Source of the DNA: Cudoniella acicularis
Taxonomy: Eukaryota > Ascomycota > Leotiomycetes > Helotiales > Helotiaceae
Length of the DNA stretch: 64,000 nucleotides
Assembly (NCBI GenBank): GCA_013054445.1
Contig: JAAMPI010000114.1
Coordinates: forward strand, 1 to 64,000
Direction: 5' to 3'
In this document: one piece after another, positions 11,901-22,825 of the stretch
Layout: every line of letters starts with the position of its first letter
Position numbering within the stretch: position 1 is the first letter of the stretch
Program-made: the position numbers and the translations under genes
The notes under the pieces: model-generated
What the model was told of the DNA's origin: nothing
Databases searched by the model: none
Seen by the model: only the letters and a program-made list of their open reading frames with translations

Positions 11901-12782
11901 ATGGCAGGCTACAGCATCAAGACCGTTTCTGCAGATGGCGTGAATATTTTCTACCGCACCACCGGACCACAAATATCCTCTGCTCCTGTCCTCCTCCTAC
12001 TGCACGGCTTTCCCAGCTCATCGCATCAATATCGCAGCCTCATTCCTCTTCTCGAAAATGGGTCTGAGCAGAAATATCGCATTATAGCTCCCGATCTTCC
12101 TGGCTTCGGGTTCACCGAAGTCCCGGCAAGCCGCAACTACAGTTACACATTCGAGAACCTCACCACCACCATTGAAGCCTTCCTCGACGCCTTGTCCATC
12201 AAGAAATTTTCCGTGTATGTCTTCGACTACGGCGCACCAACCGGCTACCGCCTCGCATTGCGCAGACCCGACGCAATCCAAGCAATCATCACGCAGAACG
12301 GAAACGCATACGAGGAAGGCCTCTCCTCATTCTGGGACCCTCTCCGCACTCTTTGGAAAAGCGGAAGTGATGCTGACAAAGAACCCCTCCGCGGTGGAGC
12401 CCTTTCCTTGGAAGCTTTAAAATGGCAATACACCCACGGAACCGACGCTTCCAAAATCGCGCCGGAGGCCTATTGGCTGGATTTCGCTCTGTTGCAGAGA
12501 CCGGGGAATCAGGATATTCAACTCGGGTTGTTTTATGATTACAGGAAGAACGTTGAGCTTTATCCCAAGTTCCAGGAGTACTTTAGGACCTCGAAAGTCC
12601 CTATCTTGGCCGTCTGGGGAAAGAATGATGATATTTTTCTTCCTGAGGGTGCGGAAGCATTTCGAAGGGATTCAGAAGGGGTGGAGGTTAAGCTCATCGA
12701 TGCGGGTCATTTTGCTGTTGAGAGCAACGGCGAGGAGATTGCAACTTCGGTGGTAGACTTTTTGCGCAGAAAGGGACTCTGA
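11901..12782 (+). CDS. Alpha/beta hydrolase, epoxide hydrolase/dehalogenase type
   Basis: A single exon encodes 293 aa, typical for the family. The oxyanion segment reads LLLHGFPSSSHQYR. The nucleophile elbow is VYVFDYGAPTG, where Asp rather than Ser fits epoxide hydrolases and haloalkane dehalogenases. The acid is probably in WGKNDDIF, and the base is the His of DAGHFAVE. No signal peptide, so it is probably cytosolic. The ATG sits in a good context (acaaaATGG). Its neighbours, a P450 and an O-methyltransferase, would fit a route in which an epoxide is made, opened and methylated, but this is inference from position only. The native substrate cannot be named. Confidence 0.9.
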   Translation: MAGYSIKTVSADGVNIFYRTTGPQISSAPVLLLLHGFPSSSHQYRSLIPLLENGSEQKYRIIAPDLPGFGFTEVPASRNYSYTFENLTTTIEAFLDALSIKKFSVYVFDYGAPTGYRLALRRPDAIQAIITQNGNAYEEGLSSFWDPLRTLWKSGSDADKEPLRGGALSLEALKWQYTHGTDASKIAPEAYWLDFALLQRPGNQDIQLGLFYDYRKNVELYPKFQEYFRTSKVPILAVWGKNDDIFLPEGAEAFRRDSEGVEVKLIDAGHFAVESNGEEIATSVVDFLRRKGL

Positions 12783-12940
12783 AAAGGATTGGGAGGGCTT
12801 GTGAGGGACGCAACGCTTCTAGGGCATAATTGCTTGGTTTTACTGTTGCGAAGATCAAAGTTTAGGGCCTAAATTGTCCTATTTAAGCTTCTTCAATACT
12901 GTCTCTTCCCCTCTCTCTATTAAATATCAGTGAAATATTA

Positions 12941-14428
12941 TCAGCCTTCCCAACTTACGACCATGATACCCGAAGGCGAGGTCTCAGCTTGTCTCGTGGC
13001 ACTTTCAAATTTGAATCTTGAGTCAACCTGCTCGACCAAATCTTTCCAGTCATCACCATCCCTTTCACGAGCGTTGAAAAGTGTCAGCATGATGAGATCC
13101 ATCGACCTACAACTCGTTAATATCTTGCGACTTCCCAAGACTGGCCTATACATACCTAATTCCCCTCTCCTTCAATAGAGGTAGTGTGTTGGGCTCCGGC
13201 ATCAGATGATCCTGGATGACAATCTTAGTCCCAGGCTTTAGGCCTGGGATCAAGTTCTGCAAAATCTTCACGCAATAAGCATCCGGCCAATTATGGAAGA
13301 CATATCGAATGAGAATAACATCTATGTCCTTCAATGGCTGTGGATCGAAGAAGCTATGGCCCATAAGCTTCACTCGATCCGTGACAGTCTCTGGAAGTTT
13401 GTAAGTTGCCTTCGTGTCTGATATCACTTGTGGCAGGTCCTGAACTGTGAATTTCAATGAAGGGAAGGCTTCAGCTAGAAATGCGCTGACGTGGCCCTGG
13501 GACCCTCCCAAGTCGACTACCATTGCTCCTTCCGGAAGAGACGACCAGGTGAATTTGTCGGCTAGTGCTTGCAGCCCGGCTGTCCCTGCAGAAGACATGG
13601 CTCCTCCGAAGCGTTTTGCGCGTTTGGGATTTTGTTCTAGATATTCATAGAATGGTAATTTTGTGTTGTTTGCCAGTGCGAATCCCTTTCAGTGTTAGAG
13701 GTATTTCGCGGAAGGTCCGACCCTCTCATTGAGGCCCGAGACTTACAGATGCATTTGGCTCTTGACTCTTGTTGAACTCAATCAACGCATCCACAGTCTA
13801 CAAAACATTAATCACTACTTCTAACGCAATGTGCAGAGATTGGGCCACGCACCTTTACATTTGCAGGCCAAACCTCATCAAGACTCATTCCCACAACATG
13901 CTGCATTCGATCACTCTCCGCCAATCTCTTCGAAGCAGCGGAATGTGAAACTATCCCCTTCCTTGGCTCCTGGAACACACGATGGTGCGCAATTGCAAAA
14001 CGGATAATTCGTCTCAAATCATGCTCAAAAAGCCCACAAAGCTCCGCCAAATCAACGAACGAAATCTCTCCCTCGATTGGAACTTTTTCTGCAATCTTGA
14101 AATGAGAGATTGCACGCAGACTCGTCATGTTAACCTTTTTTTTTTGTCAGCAAGCCGAAAGAAGATCAATTGGGGGATGTTTTCACTATACCATTGGAGT
14201 GAGAAGGTTGTCGACCCCCTGAAGAAGCTGTTGCAGCTCAATCAACGCTTCTACAGCTTCTGTTTTCGCTGTCTCTATATCTGTCGCCCCTTCTGGGACG
14301 ACGCTCAAGGGTGCGGTCGCATCGAAAGAAGGTTGGGGAAGGTTGTCCGCGCGCAAACGTGCATCTATCTTCTCGGTATTTGCTGCAATGATGTTTGATA
14401 ACTCCACGATCCTCGATGGAGACGCCAT
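12941..14428 (-). CDS. SAM-dependent O-methyltransferase (family 2)
   Basis: Five exons (14428-14192, 14134-13853, 13797-13747, 13685-13156, 13106-12941) with introns of 49-61 bp give 421 aa. The N-terminal half is the helical dimerisation and winged-helix domain (TSLRAISHFKIAEKVP). The C-terminal half holds the SAM site VVDLGGSQGHVSAF, the acidic VQDLPQV and the catalytic-base region FHNWPDAYC, in which the His is present. It closes with MVVSWEG. Such enzymes methylate phenolic or polyketide hydroxyls in fungal secondary metabolism. The gene converges with the hydrolase, only 158 bp away. No defect was seen. Confidence 0.92.
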
Positions 14429-15278
14429 GTTTTATTAACTAGACTTTTTGGCCGGGGATATTCTCAGCCAAACATATGGTTGATGTTTAAAGACGAGAAC
14501 GGTTTGAAATCTGATTTGAGAGGCCAACCGACGTCTACTAGTTGACAAAGAGCTTGCCTTTTAATTTTTCGACTCAATGAATAGTGGGGTCTCCATACAA
14601 AAAGACGCCACGAGAATACACTACCCCTAAAGCATCTCAACCCCTCATATTAGTTTTTTTTCCCAGCCAATGACATATATTGTATTGGCGCGCATACTTC
14701 CTTTTTGAGAAGGTGGATGATTACGTGAGTCATACCACATACAAAACTTGTCCATGAACGCGCAACGGGCGGGATTTCTTGGCGTTGATTGATAGCAGAA
14801 GTGATTTTCGTGCGAAAAGGAGTGAACACCTTTGCACACCATTATCGTTTACATGAATCGTAACTCTATCACTGTAGTGCCGCAAGGAAAAGTTTCATTT
14901 ATAAGTGGGTCGGTCTGCTTAGTTAATTGTAAGAACTGTTTCCAGCCTTTATTGATTTTCGTTGATTTCGTCCTGTAGTTGTACCACGAGTTCTACAAAG
15001 AATATGCATATGAATATTATTTCACCTTGAGACATTCTGATGGCCAATGAGATCAAGAGACGAAACTCAGGAGGGAGACTTTTGATTTTAGCATTGCCTC
15101 ATTCAGCCCCTATCAATTAATCATTAGCTTTTCCCAATGCGCCCTAAAATCTTACACATAATAGCAAATCTGCACGCCAGTATACAAATACTATCTCAGG
15201 TTTTCTGCTTCAGAGATACCTCCATTACCTGGTTAACTCGTACCTCGTCCTTAACCCCTATCGCATTCTCCTCTCACA
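14429..15278. other. Intergenic, no gene seen
   Basis: Contains the upstream region of the O-methyltransferase and the 3' side of the next minus-strand gene. No open frame with recognisable content on either strand. Confidence 0.5.
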
Positions 15279-16467
15279 TCAATCAAAAATTCCTTTCTTA
15301 AAAGCTATTTTCAAAAGTTAGCAATGTGGTTCCAATTCCCAAAGAAACGAAATCCCAACTGACCTTTAGGAATCAATGCAGCAGCATACATCACCATGCT
15401 GATAGGCCTCAAATCATCCGGCGTAACATCCTTCATATAATCCTCCCAGAACTTAATCACGTCCGTGACCCTCATCAGGAGAAACTCGTCTCCATCAAAA
15501 CACTTGATGCCAAGGCAAGTACCAAACTCCCTAAAAGCAAGGCGATACCGAGGGTCACGGTCAAGCATTCCCCCATCTTCCTTCAACAACTTTCCTATCA
15601 TCTAGTAAGCACCTTCCTCTTTGTGAAGTCAAAAGAAGAAAACTCACGAGCATTAACCAAACACTTCGAACCTAACTCGTCAGCCCACTCTTCCTCCCCC
15701 TTAAAGAAATGACACATCCATAAAGCCATCCCCAAATCCAGCGTATCACTCGAAGCACTCAACCTTCCCTCCCTTTCCATCAACACCTCATAATCCTTAA
15801 TCTCCTCTTTCAAAACATCCTCCTCTCCGCCACGCGCCGCCGCAACCTCCCGCAAAAGCTTAAAAACAACATACCCAGTCGCGGCATCCAGGTGTCCCTC
15901 AGAAGGAACCAACACCCTTTTCATATCACACGAAATCTTCCACACCATACCCATCGCCTTATCACTCTCTGATTTCCTCAGGAAATGCGGATGAATTGCT
16001 TTCGCAAGAGTAATAGCCATCTCGTTGTAAGATGGGTCGTGGGCAGCGACGGATAGGCGGTTGAGAGCGAACATCCAGAGTGTAAGGTAGTGGTGGTACA
16101 TTCCATCGCCGTCTGGACCTGTTGCATCAATCTTTCCTATCCTAAGACCACCGGCCAATGGAGAGGAATCGCTGGCTCCTGGTAGGCGGGTGTCGCCATC
16201 GCGAGTGCGTCCTAGTATTTCGTGCACGCTTTGCACAAAGGCGCGCGCAAATGCCAGGTATTTTTCTTGTGAAGTTTCGTGGTAGAGGGTTAGGAAATTT
16301 AGAACTCCGAAGGCATCCGTCCAAAGGTATCGGCCCTTGTGGCCGCCGGATCTGGGAGGTGGTGTCCATTTGATGATGTGTGAAGGTTGAGTGTATTCAA
16401 AGGGGCCATAGACGGATTGCATGCCCTCTTTGAAGCGGTCTAGTGGTGTTCGTACTTTTGTAGCCAT
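15279..16467 (-). CDS. Conserved fungal protein, alpha/alpha-toroid (six-hairpin)-like
   Basis: I reconstruct exons 16467-15658, 15601-15364 and 15304-15279, total 357 aa. The sequence is rich in helices with aromatic and glycine-rich turns (KGRYLWTDAFGVLNFLTLY, DGDGMYHHYLTLWMFALNRL, LDLGMALWMCHFFKGEEEWA), the style of six-hairpin glycosidase-like folds. I do not recognise a named family and see no signal peptide. The first intron uses a weak donor GTTAAT; the better-looking GTGAGT six bases downstream breaks frame, so the donor is inferred from phase (270 whole codons before it). An in-frame extension upstream to 16653 has no support. The last tiny exon is uncertain: reading through instead would end at 15311. 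Confidence 0.72.
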
Positions 16468-16738
16468 TTTGTGTTTTTGATTTAGTGTGCAACTGCTTTT
16501 GTTTTTATGTTGATTGAGTGTATAAATTGATGGTCGGGAGATGTGGGGTCGTGGTTTAAATCTTAGCTGGAAACCTTGAATGAGGTGGGAACTGTGACAT
16601 CTGATATGACTACCAGTGAATCGAGGATGTGGAGCCATTGCAGTTGTTTGCAACGATTGTATGATGCTGATTTGGTGGTTTCTTTGTCAGGACCAGACCA
16701 GACCACCAGTCATGTGAAAAATCTCATGATCGAGGTAA

Positions 16739-16765
16739 GCCACGTGATGTTAATTATCACGTGGC
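16739..16765. promoter_or_regulatory. Palindromic double CACGTG (E-box) element
   Basis: Perfect 10-base arms 'gccacgtgat' and 'atcacgtggc' flank a 7-base spacer, placing two CACGTG cores 14 bases apart. It lies 272 bp upstream of the ATG of the minus-strand toroid-like gene. CACGTG is the core bound by fungal bHLH factors (Pho4/NUC-1, Cbf1 and SREBP-like types), so this may be a bHLH operator. The target gene is inferred from position. Confidence 0.5.
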
Positions 16766-17577
16766 ATTAAATAGGAGAAGAGAGAAGGTTTCGTGATTGT
16801 AGCGATTCTGGTTGAAAAAGAGAATTGCTGCGTTTAATGCTTTATGTCGATGCAATAAATTCGCATCTTCTAGGGTTTTCTGATGTTCCTCGTCCCCTCC
16901 CCCCGATAACAGTGAAGCTAAGTATGAAGATGGATTTTGTTGGCTTGTTCCAGGAAAGTAAGCTAAAAATATGAACCTCTGTTAACTAACTGAAGCATCT
17001 AGTTTCAGATGGGAGTTGATAGCTGGAGAAGGATGGCAAGGATTGAGTGAATATACTCAATCAACCTTTTAATTCGTCCAAATCTGCAACCATTAATTAA
17101 AGGATTCAAGGGAGGGAAAGAAAGGAGTAAGAGAGAAAAAGTAGAATATTCTTGCCAGCAAAGGTGATGGCTTTAAAGGCGGAGTGGTGGAATGAAATGG
17201 ATCTAACATAGGACCATTCATAGGGGATAATGAGCAAGAAGAGGAGTATAGCCAGATGCTATTTTGATCATGGACGGGCAGCAAGCACATTGATTCAAAA
17301 CTCTTCAATCCCAATATATCACATGGGTTTCAACTCCTACCAATCGCTCGCTCGAGACCTATTAGAACTTTCAATTCACCTCGAAAGGACACTATATTAT
17401 CTAGTGATAGCAAGCATATTAAGATATCCATCATAAAATGGTTGGTGAGATGCGCTCTGAGGTCCACTTACAACATCCAGCTCATATTCCTCTTTTAACC
17501 TTGCCTAGGATAAGTTTCAGACTCCCAGATCTGTTACGAACAGCTGAAACCATAAAAACTTCGTGGGGCTAGCTCTA
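16766..17577. other. Intergenic, no gene seen
   Basis: AT-rich sequence between two minus-strand genes. Holds a small inverted repeat, 'ttgagt...actcaa' around 17042-17064, but no supported coding region. Confidence 0.45.
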
Positions 17578-18303
17578 TTACTCGATAATATATTTCCCCG
17601 CCGATTTCCCCTTGCCATTTGAAAGCAAGTTATTCCGCACTGGAACTTCTTCCCCGCCATCAGTCTGTTGTGCCTCGGATGGAGCTTGACGCGCATAGCT
17701 TGAAGGCTTATTCATCTCGCATGTGTCCCTGGCTGTGTTGTATTTTTCAAAGACCTGATCAACAATCTTTTTCAGCTCCTCTTTCGTCAGGTCATCTCCC
17801 GTTATAGCCAATTTAATCTCAACCTCTTCGATATAGTCTTGGACTTTCCGCATCTCGAACTCGTCTTTCCGTAGCCGGTCTGGCAGTCCTTGACCCTTCA
17901 GCAAAGCAAGCACACCTGCAGTGCTTGCGTTTACCACCCCCAATACCGTGATCGAAGTGCTGTGTAGTTTTGAAATCGGTCCGAGGGCCGCAAGACTGGC
18001 GCCAATGATGACTTGCGCCCCGAGGGCTACATAGTAGAGGATTTCCACGAACTGGTATTGTCGAGATGCCCATCGCTGGATATCGATTATTTCCTTGTAG
18101 AGACCCCGCGCACCTTTCCGCGCAGATTCGAGGTCGCCATTTGCACTGTATAGAGGACTGTCGATGCCGATAGCGCTGCGGAATCTGTCGACATTCGACT
18201 CGTTGCCAGGCTGGCGGGTGTTGGTGTTGTGAGAGGTTGGCAGATCGGGGTTGCTGGAGTTGCCGAGGAGAGGCGTCTGTTCTTCCGCGGTTGGTTTGGA
18301 CAT
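17578..18303 (-). CDS. SLATT-domain two-TM protein (fungal type)
   Basis: A single exon encodes 241 aa from the ATG at 18303. The N-terminal 60 residues are low-complexity and begin with an acidic-dileucine-like EEQTPLLG. A SLATT pattern then starts with GLYKEIIDIQRWASRQYQFVE, followed by two hydrophobic helices (YYVALGAQVIIGASLAAL and ITVLGVVNASTAGVLALL). A helical segment KDEFEMRKVQDYIEEVE and a polar tail to GKYIIE close the protein. SLATT domains (SMODS/SLOG-associating 2TM effectors) are predicted pore-forming membrane effectors in bacterial nucleotide-sensing defence; the fungal members have no known role. No sensor-domain gene is adjacent. A frame extension upstream to 18330 lacks an ATG. 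Confidence 0.82.
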   Translation of the reverse strand: MSKPTAEEQTPLLGNSSNPDLPTSHNTNTRQPGNESNVDRFRSAIGIDSPLYSANGDLESARKGARGLYKEIIDIQRWASRQYQFVEILYYVALGAQVIIGASLAALGPISKLHSTSITVLGVVNASTAGVLALLKGQGLPDRLRKDEFEMRKVQDYIEEVEIKLAITGDDLTKEELKKIVDQVFEKYNTARDTCEMNKPSSYARQAPSEAQQTDGGEEVPVRNNLLSNGKGKSAGKYIIE

Positions 18304-18732
18304 GATTTGGCGCGACGCAACACAATACAATTCTGTATAGTATATCGTTGTAGGAACGCAAGGGAACGACTTGAAGGGTATCGGTCACTTACATCTTGAG
18401 TTCGAGCCTATTCTTGTCGTCTACCAGAGCTAACGCGTTAGGAGGCGCCCTAGGGAGCCACGAGTGACCTGTGGGCGCTGAGTGGCCCTGTTTTAAAGCA
18501 ATATCCTAGCTGACGGTCGAACATCCATCCCATGAACAACTACTTCGCCGGTGATACTGATGACATGGCGAAACCGGTACATCCTCGGGTTTTTGAGTCT
18601 CGAGTCTTCGACTGCGAGCATTTCTTGGGAAATCCCACCTTCCCAATCGGCCTGAATAGGCCAAGTCAATATATCAGCATTTTTACGGATTGCAAGTCGG
18701 TTCCCGAACCACTATTTCACGAGGGCTAATGA

Positions 18733-18920
18733 GTGGAGGAGAAGACCTCACCGAGAGGGACTTGCCCCTGACCAAGTGCTTTCATCCCCACTTACAGTAG
18801 ATGTCACTCCCGGCCCAGGAGGAGATTTGTCCGGATATGGCTTCAACATCCGGAGCCGCGATCAACTTGTGATGCCTCTTTATACTCAGGTATCTCATCA
18901 CTGCGATCCCGTACGGTAGG
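18733..18920 (+). other. Coding-like fragment, unidentified
   Basis: A frame is open from about 18733 and reads LAPDQVLSSPLTVDVTPGPG and then GYGFNIRSRDQLVMPLYTQ before a possible donor (CAG|gtatct at about 18890). No start codon or partner exon is evident. It may be a relic of the 5' part of a lost gene. Confidence 0.25.
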
Positions 18921-18984
18921 TAGGTAGAATTATCTCCTACACTTTTACATCCCAAGATTTCAAGTTCTGGCCAAACTCTTCAAT

Positions 18985-20195
18985 ATGTATTTTTCTTTCA
19001 TTCTTGTAGTGGGAAGCGCTCTCTTAACCCTACCAATGCACAAGATCGATACACTGCTACTCAGTCGGCATCCGTGGCTGCTGCTAGGGCTACTGCGATG
19101 ACTTTAAGTCCAACCAGTTATATAAAGGGAAAGACTTTTGACAAGTTTGTAAATATATTTCTGGAAAACACCGATTTTGATATGGCAGCAGCTGATCGTA
19201 TTTGCAACCCCTCTTCCTCTTTAAAAAACAATTGCTAATACCACACAGCAAATTTACAATGGATCGCAAGCCAAGGTTTTGTTCTCGACAACTATTTCTC
19301 AATTACTCATCCAAGTCAGCCTAATTATATTGCTTCAGTCGGTGGGAGTACTCGCTGGGTCACTTGGGATTTACGGGCCTGGATTTCGGGTTCTACAAAG
19401 ACTATTGTAGATTTGCTGGATGCAGCAGGGATCTCGTGGAGCGAGTATGAGGAAGACCTTCCATACTCTGGTTTTGAAGGGGGTTACGTGAACCAGGAGA
19501 CTGGTGCGAATGGTAAGAATGTTCTGCTACTTCAACAGATTTTTTGGCATGCCCTAGACCTCGATATAGTCGCTAACCTCATTCATAGGCTACATGAGGA
19601 AGCACAAGTAAATCTTCCTCGTCCATCGGGATTTACATAAACTAATGATGATAGTCCATTAATGTCCTATGATTCTGTAACATCAAATCTTGACCGCCTC
19701 GCAAAAATCAAGAACTTTACCACGTTCTACCAAGATCTCGAGGCAAATACTTTGCCTCAGTGGATGTTTATAACACCAAAACATGAGTAAGCTGTCACAT
19801 TTCTCACTACTCCTACCACTTGCTAATGCCCATATAGCCAATGACGGTCACGATACCTCTATTACCGTGGCAGGAGAGTGGGCAAGAAGCTTTCTTGAAC
19901 CACTTCTTTCCAACCCAAACTTTATGAATAGGACTCTAGTACACCTGAGTTCGTACCTTCTCTCTTTCGGCTAAGTATCTGTCGCTGACAATTTTTAGCA
20001 TTTGATGAAGCGGAAAATTACCTCGCAGAAAACAGAGTTTTCTCGGTGCTGCTTGGAGATATAGTTCCTACCAGTCTGTATGGAACAACTAATGACACAG
20101 AATATAATCACTACAGTATTATGGCGACTGTAGAGAATAATTGGGACTTGGGAAATCTTGGATTGGGCGATGCCGACGCAAGTGCGTATTTTTAG
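18985..20195 (+). pseudogene. Secreted acid phosphatase (phosphoesterase family), frame-damaged
   Basis: Homologous along its length to fungal phosphate-repressible acid phosphatases of the phosphoesterase family (PF04185 type). Exons are about 18985-19197, 19249-19512, 19589-19607, 19655-19786, 19838-19948 and 19999-20195. Landmarks include IFLENTDFDMAAADPN, HPSQPNYIASVGGS, WSEYEEDLPYSGF, LPQWMFITP, NDGHDTSITVAGEWA and LTFDEAENY. A signal-peptide-like start (MYFSFILVVGSALLTLP) is one base out of frame with the mature NAQDRYTATQS. An extra A in the run 19778-19781 shifts the frame before NDGHD. All splice phases otherwise agree. Two independent shifts favour a dead gene, but sequencing error is possible for the second. 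Intact relatives release phosphate outside the cell. Confidence 0.8.
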
Positions 20196-20750
20196 GGCCT
20201 TATCTTTTTCCCTTCTTTTAATTCGCAGCTTAGTATAATTTTAATATTTCACTCCTTCCCCTGTACTCAATCGAGAAATAGTTGGTCTTGAAGCTGCAGT
20301 GAGAAGCCTATTTGATGATCCTGACCCTACCTTTATATATAGACTGGAGCTTGGTTCAAAGTTCGAGCCATAATTATCAACCCACAGCCAAAATATATGT
20401 GCTACTCTGAAACCTCTTGGCCGCATTTAATCCTCTTTGAAACCCCAAATTATTCAACTGAATCCCACTCAAGTTCACTTGCTCACAGTAGTACTTCAAA
20501 GTTGTTCCGCTCATGCAAGTGCTTCAATCCCTGCTCAACGCGGGGTCACAGCCACATGCACTCAGCCCCAATCGCACATTGTCAGCTCTAAACTTACAGG
20601 ACTTTCGAAAAGATTCTTTCTCCTCTCCAAATCATCAGCCGTGTCCTATCATCAAATTGCCAGAAAAAATCCTTCATATTCCTTGCTCAAAACAAGTTTC
20701 CAATCCTGGCGAGTTGAGATCTCTCGACTCTCGACCTCGCCAATACGAAA

Positions 20751-22825
20751 ATGGGGGATAACGGCGGCGGCGAGGATGGGTGGCATCTTGTCGCAGCTCA
20801 CCCCGCAATTGAAATCCGCGAGCAGAAGCAAATAGCGGAATGGGAACTGTCGGACAAGTCATGGTCGGGTCAGGGGAAGCATCCCACGAATTGGGCCGAT
20901 CACAAAACTATTCGAGTGCAGGATAGGGAATTGGGTGCTGGATCATATGGCCATGTTGAGCGCATAATTTATAAGGCAGTCACAATGGCTCGAAAACAGT
21001 TAGTAACGACCCAGTTTGATCTATCTTATGTCTGCTAACATCTTGAAGTGTCCTACCGAAAAAAAGAATGCCAGTCGATAAGCTACGGGAAGAAGCCAGT
21101 GTGATGGAAAGATTGGATCATAAGCATATTTTGAAGCTTGTTGGAACATACACACTAAAGGGCAACGGTCTTTTCCTCCTCTTATATCCGGCCGCGGTTT
21201 GTGATCTGAGCACATTCCTGGAGGACGTGGATGACCTTCGTTCTGGGAATTGCGCAGATCGAGAAGATACGCTCAATCGGCTTCGAGCATTGGGGTTGAA
21301 CGATGTGGGCACAATTGAGGACTTGGCTGTCATTAGAAATGCACCCAACCCTGCGGGCACGTGTCCAAGAACAGCTACAGCTGTGGGCTTTCTGCAACAG
21401 ATCCTCGGCTGCATAACAGAGGCAGTTGCCTGGATACACAAAAAAGATATCAGACATAGGGACTTGAAGCCAAAGAACATTTTGTTGAGTCCTGGGCGCG
21501 TATACCTGGCGGATTTTGGCATTGCTCGTGATGTTCGGGAATGCGAAAACAGTCTCACTTTCAGAAGAGCAGGGACATTAAGTTGGATTGCTCCTGAGGT
21601 TTTTGAGGAAGAGACACACCACATGTCATCTGCTGACATTTGGGCGCTCGGGAGCATTTTCCTGAACATTACTACCATGCTTTATGGTGAAAGACTGGAG
21701 CGATTCGAGGAAATCATGAAAGATCGGGATTGGCCCGATTGGGAGAAGAAATACCAAATGCTCCCAAAATATCTCTCCGAGTTGAGAGCCAAGGCAACTT
21801 CAGCTAAGTTGCGGGATCATCAGCAACCTGATTTCAACGTTAAAAACATCATTGATCTCATAGATAACATGCTCGAGTTCAAAGCTGAAAGGAGACCTTG
21901 TGCGACTGAAGTCATCAGCAGGTTATCCGAGCTCGGGGGCCTAGATCAGATATATCATCTCCCTTGTTGCCATAAGTCTAACAAGGAAATCACTGCGGTC
22001 ATTAGTAAGTCGAGATTCTGAATTGTGGTAAGATTCACTGCTAACAAATTCTTAGACAATAAACTCAAATTGGTTTCAGAAAAGAACACGGAAGCCGTTC
22101 TTCAGGTGGAAAAACTTAAAGCTGAGAATGAAAAGATCAAGGAACGCCTAGCTTGCCTCGAAGAAATCCAGAGCACTTGGGAGCGGCGCTTGGCAAATGA
22201 GCTCAAGCACGCTGGGGACCAATACAAAGTTCTACAGGACAAGTATAACAAGGAAATTGAGACACAGAAGAAACTCGAAGAGAAGATAAAAACCACAGAA
22301 AACAAGCCTTTCCGACGACCTCGATCCCAGAATAGAGGTCGAGGCAGGAGTCAAGGAATTCTGCACCCCAACGCCCCAGCGACAAATTTCCATCCTCATA
22401 AAAATAAAGAACCTCGAACACAGCTGCCAAATCAGGATTTCGCAAGAAATTTCTCAAGGCGTACAAGTGGTTTACCCTTACCAGTCAGGCCTGCAACTCC
22501 TATTCGACCTTCGTTGAACAGAGATCCTGGGAGCGGGAGCAGCAACAGCACGCTTGTCAGCTTAACACACTCGACCTTTTCGCGAAGAAGCAACAGAACG
22601 AACGAATCTTTCAGCTCTGTGAGCTCCTCGACGCTAAGGAGTTCTTCGCCTGGAAGTCCTATAGCTGCAAAGCCGGAAACCTCGCCGATCATGAAACTGA
22701 GCCTGCCAACCTCGCCTAACACAGCAAATGATACGATAAAGCCAAAAGCAATTCAGAAGCCGTTGCTAAATCCACCTGCAAAACCTTCTTGGGCGAATAT
22801 TGCTAGATCTGCTTCGGTCATTTGA
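20751..22825 (+). CDS. Ser/Thr protein kinase with coiled-coil, low-complexity tail
   Basis: Exons 20751-20998, 21049-22004 and 22056-22825 give 657 aa. The kinase domain spans roughly residues 55-390: glycine loop RELGAGSYGHVER, catalytic loop IRHRDLKPKNILL, DFG in YLADFGIAR and APE in WIAPEVFEEE. All key residues are present, so it is likely active. A coiled coil follows (EKNTEAVLQVEKLKAENEKI onwards), then a basic Ser/Pro-rich tail (RRPRSQNRGRGRSQ) ending PSWANIARSASVI. This resembles expanded, functionally unassigned fungal kinases rather than a named housekeeping one. A glutamate suited to the alpha-C position lies in KLREEASVMERL. Confidence 0.88.
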
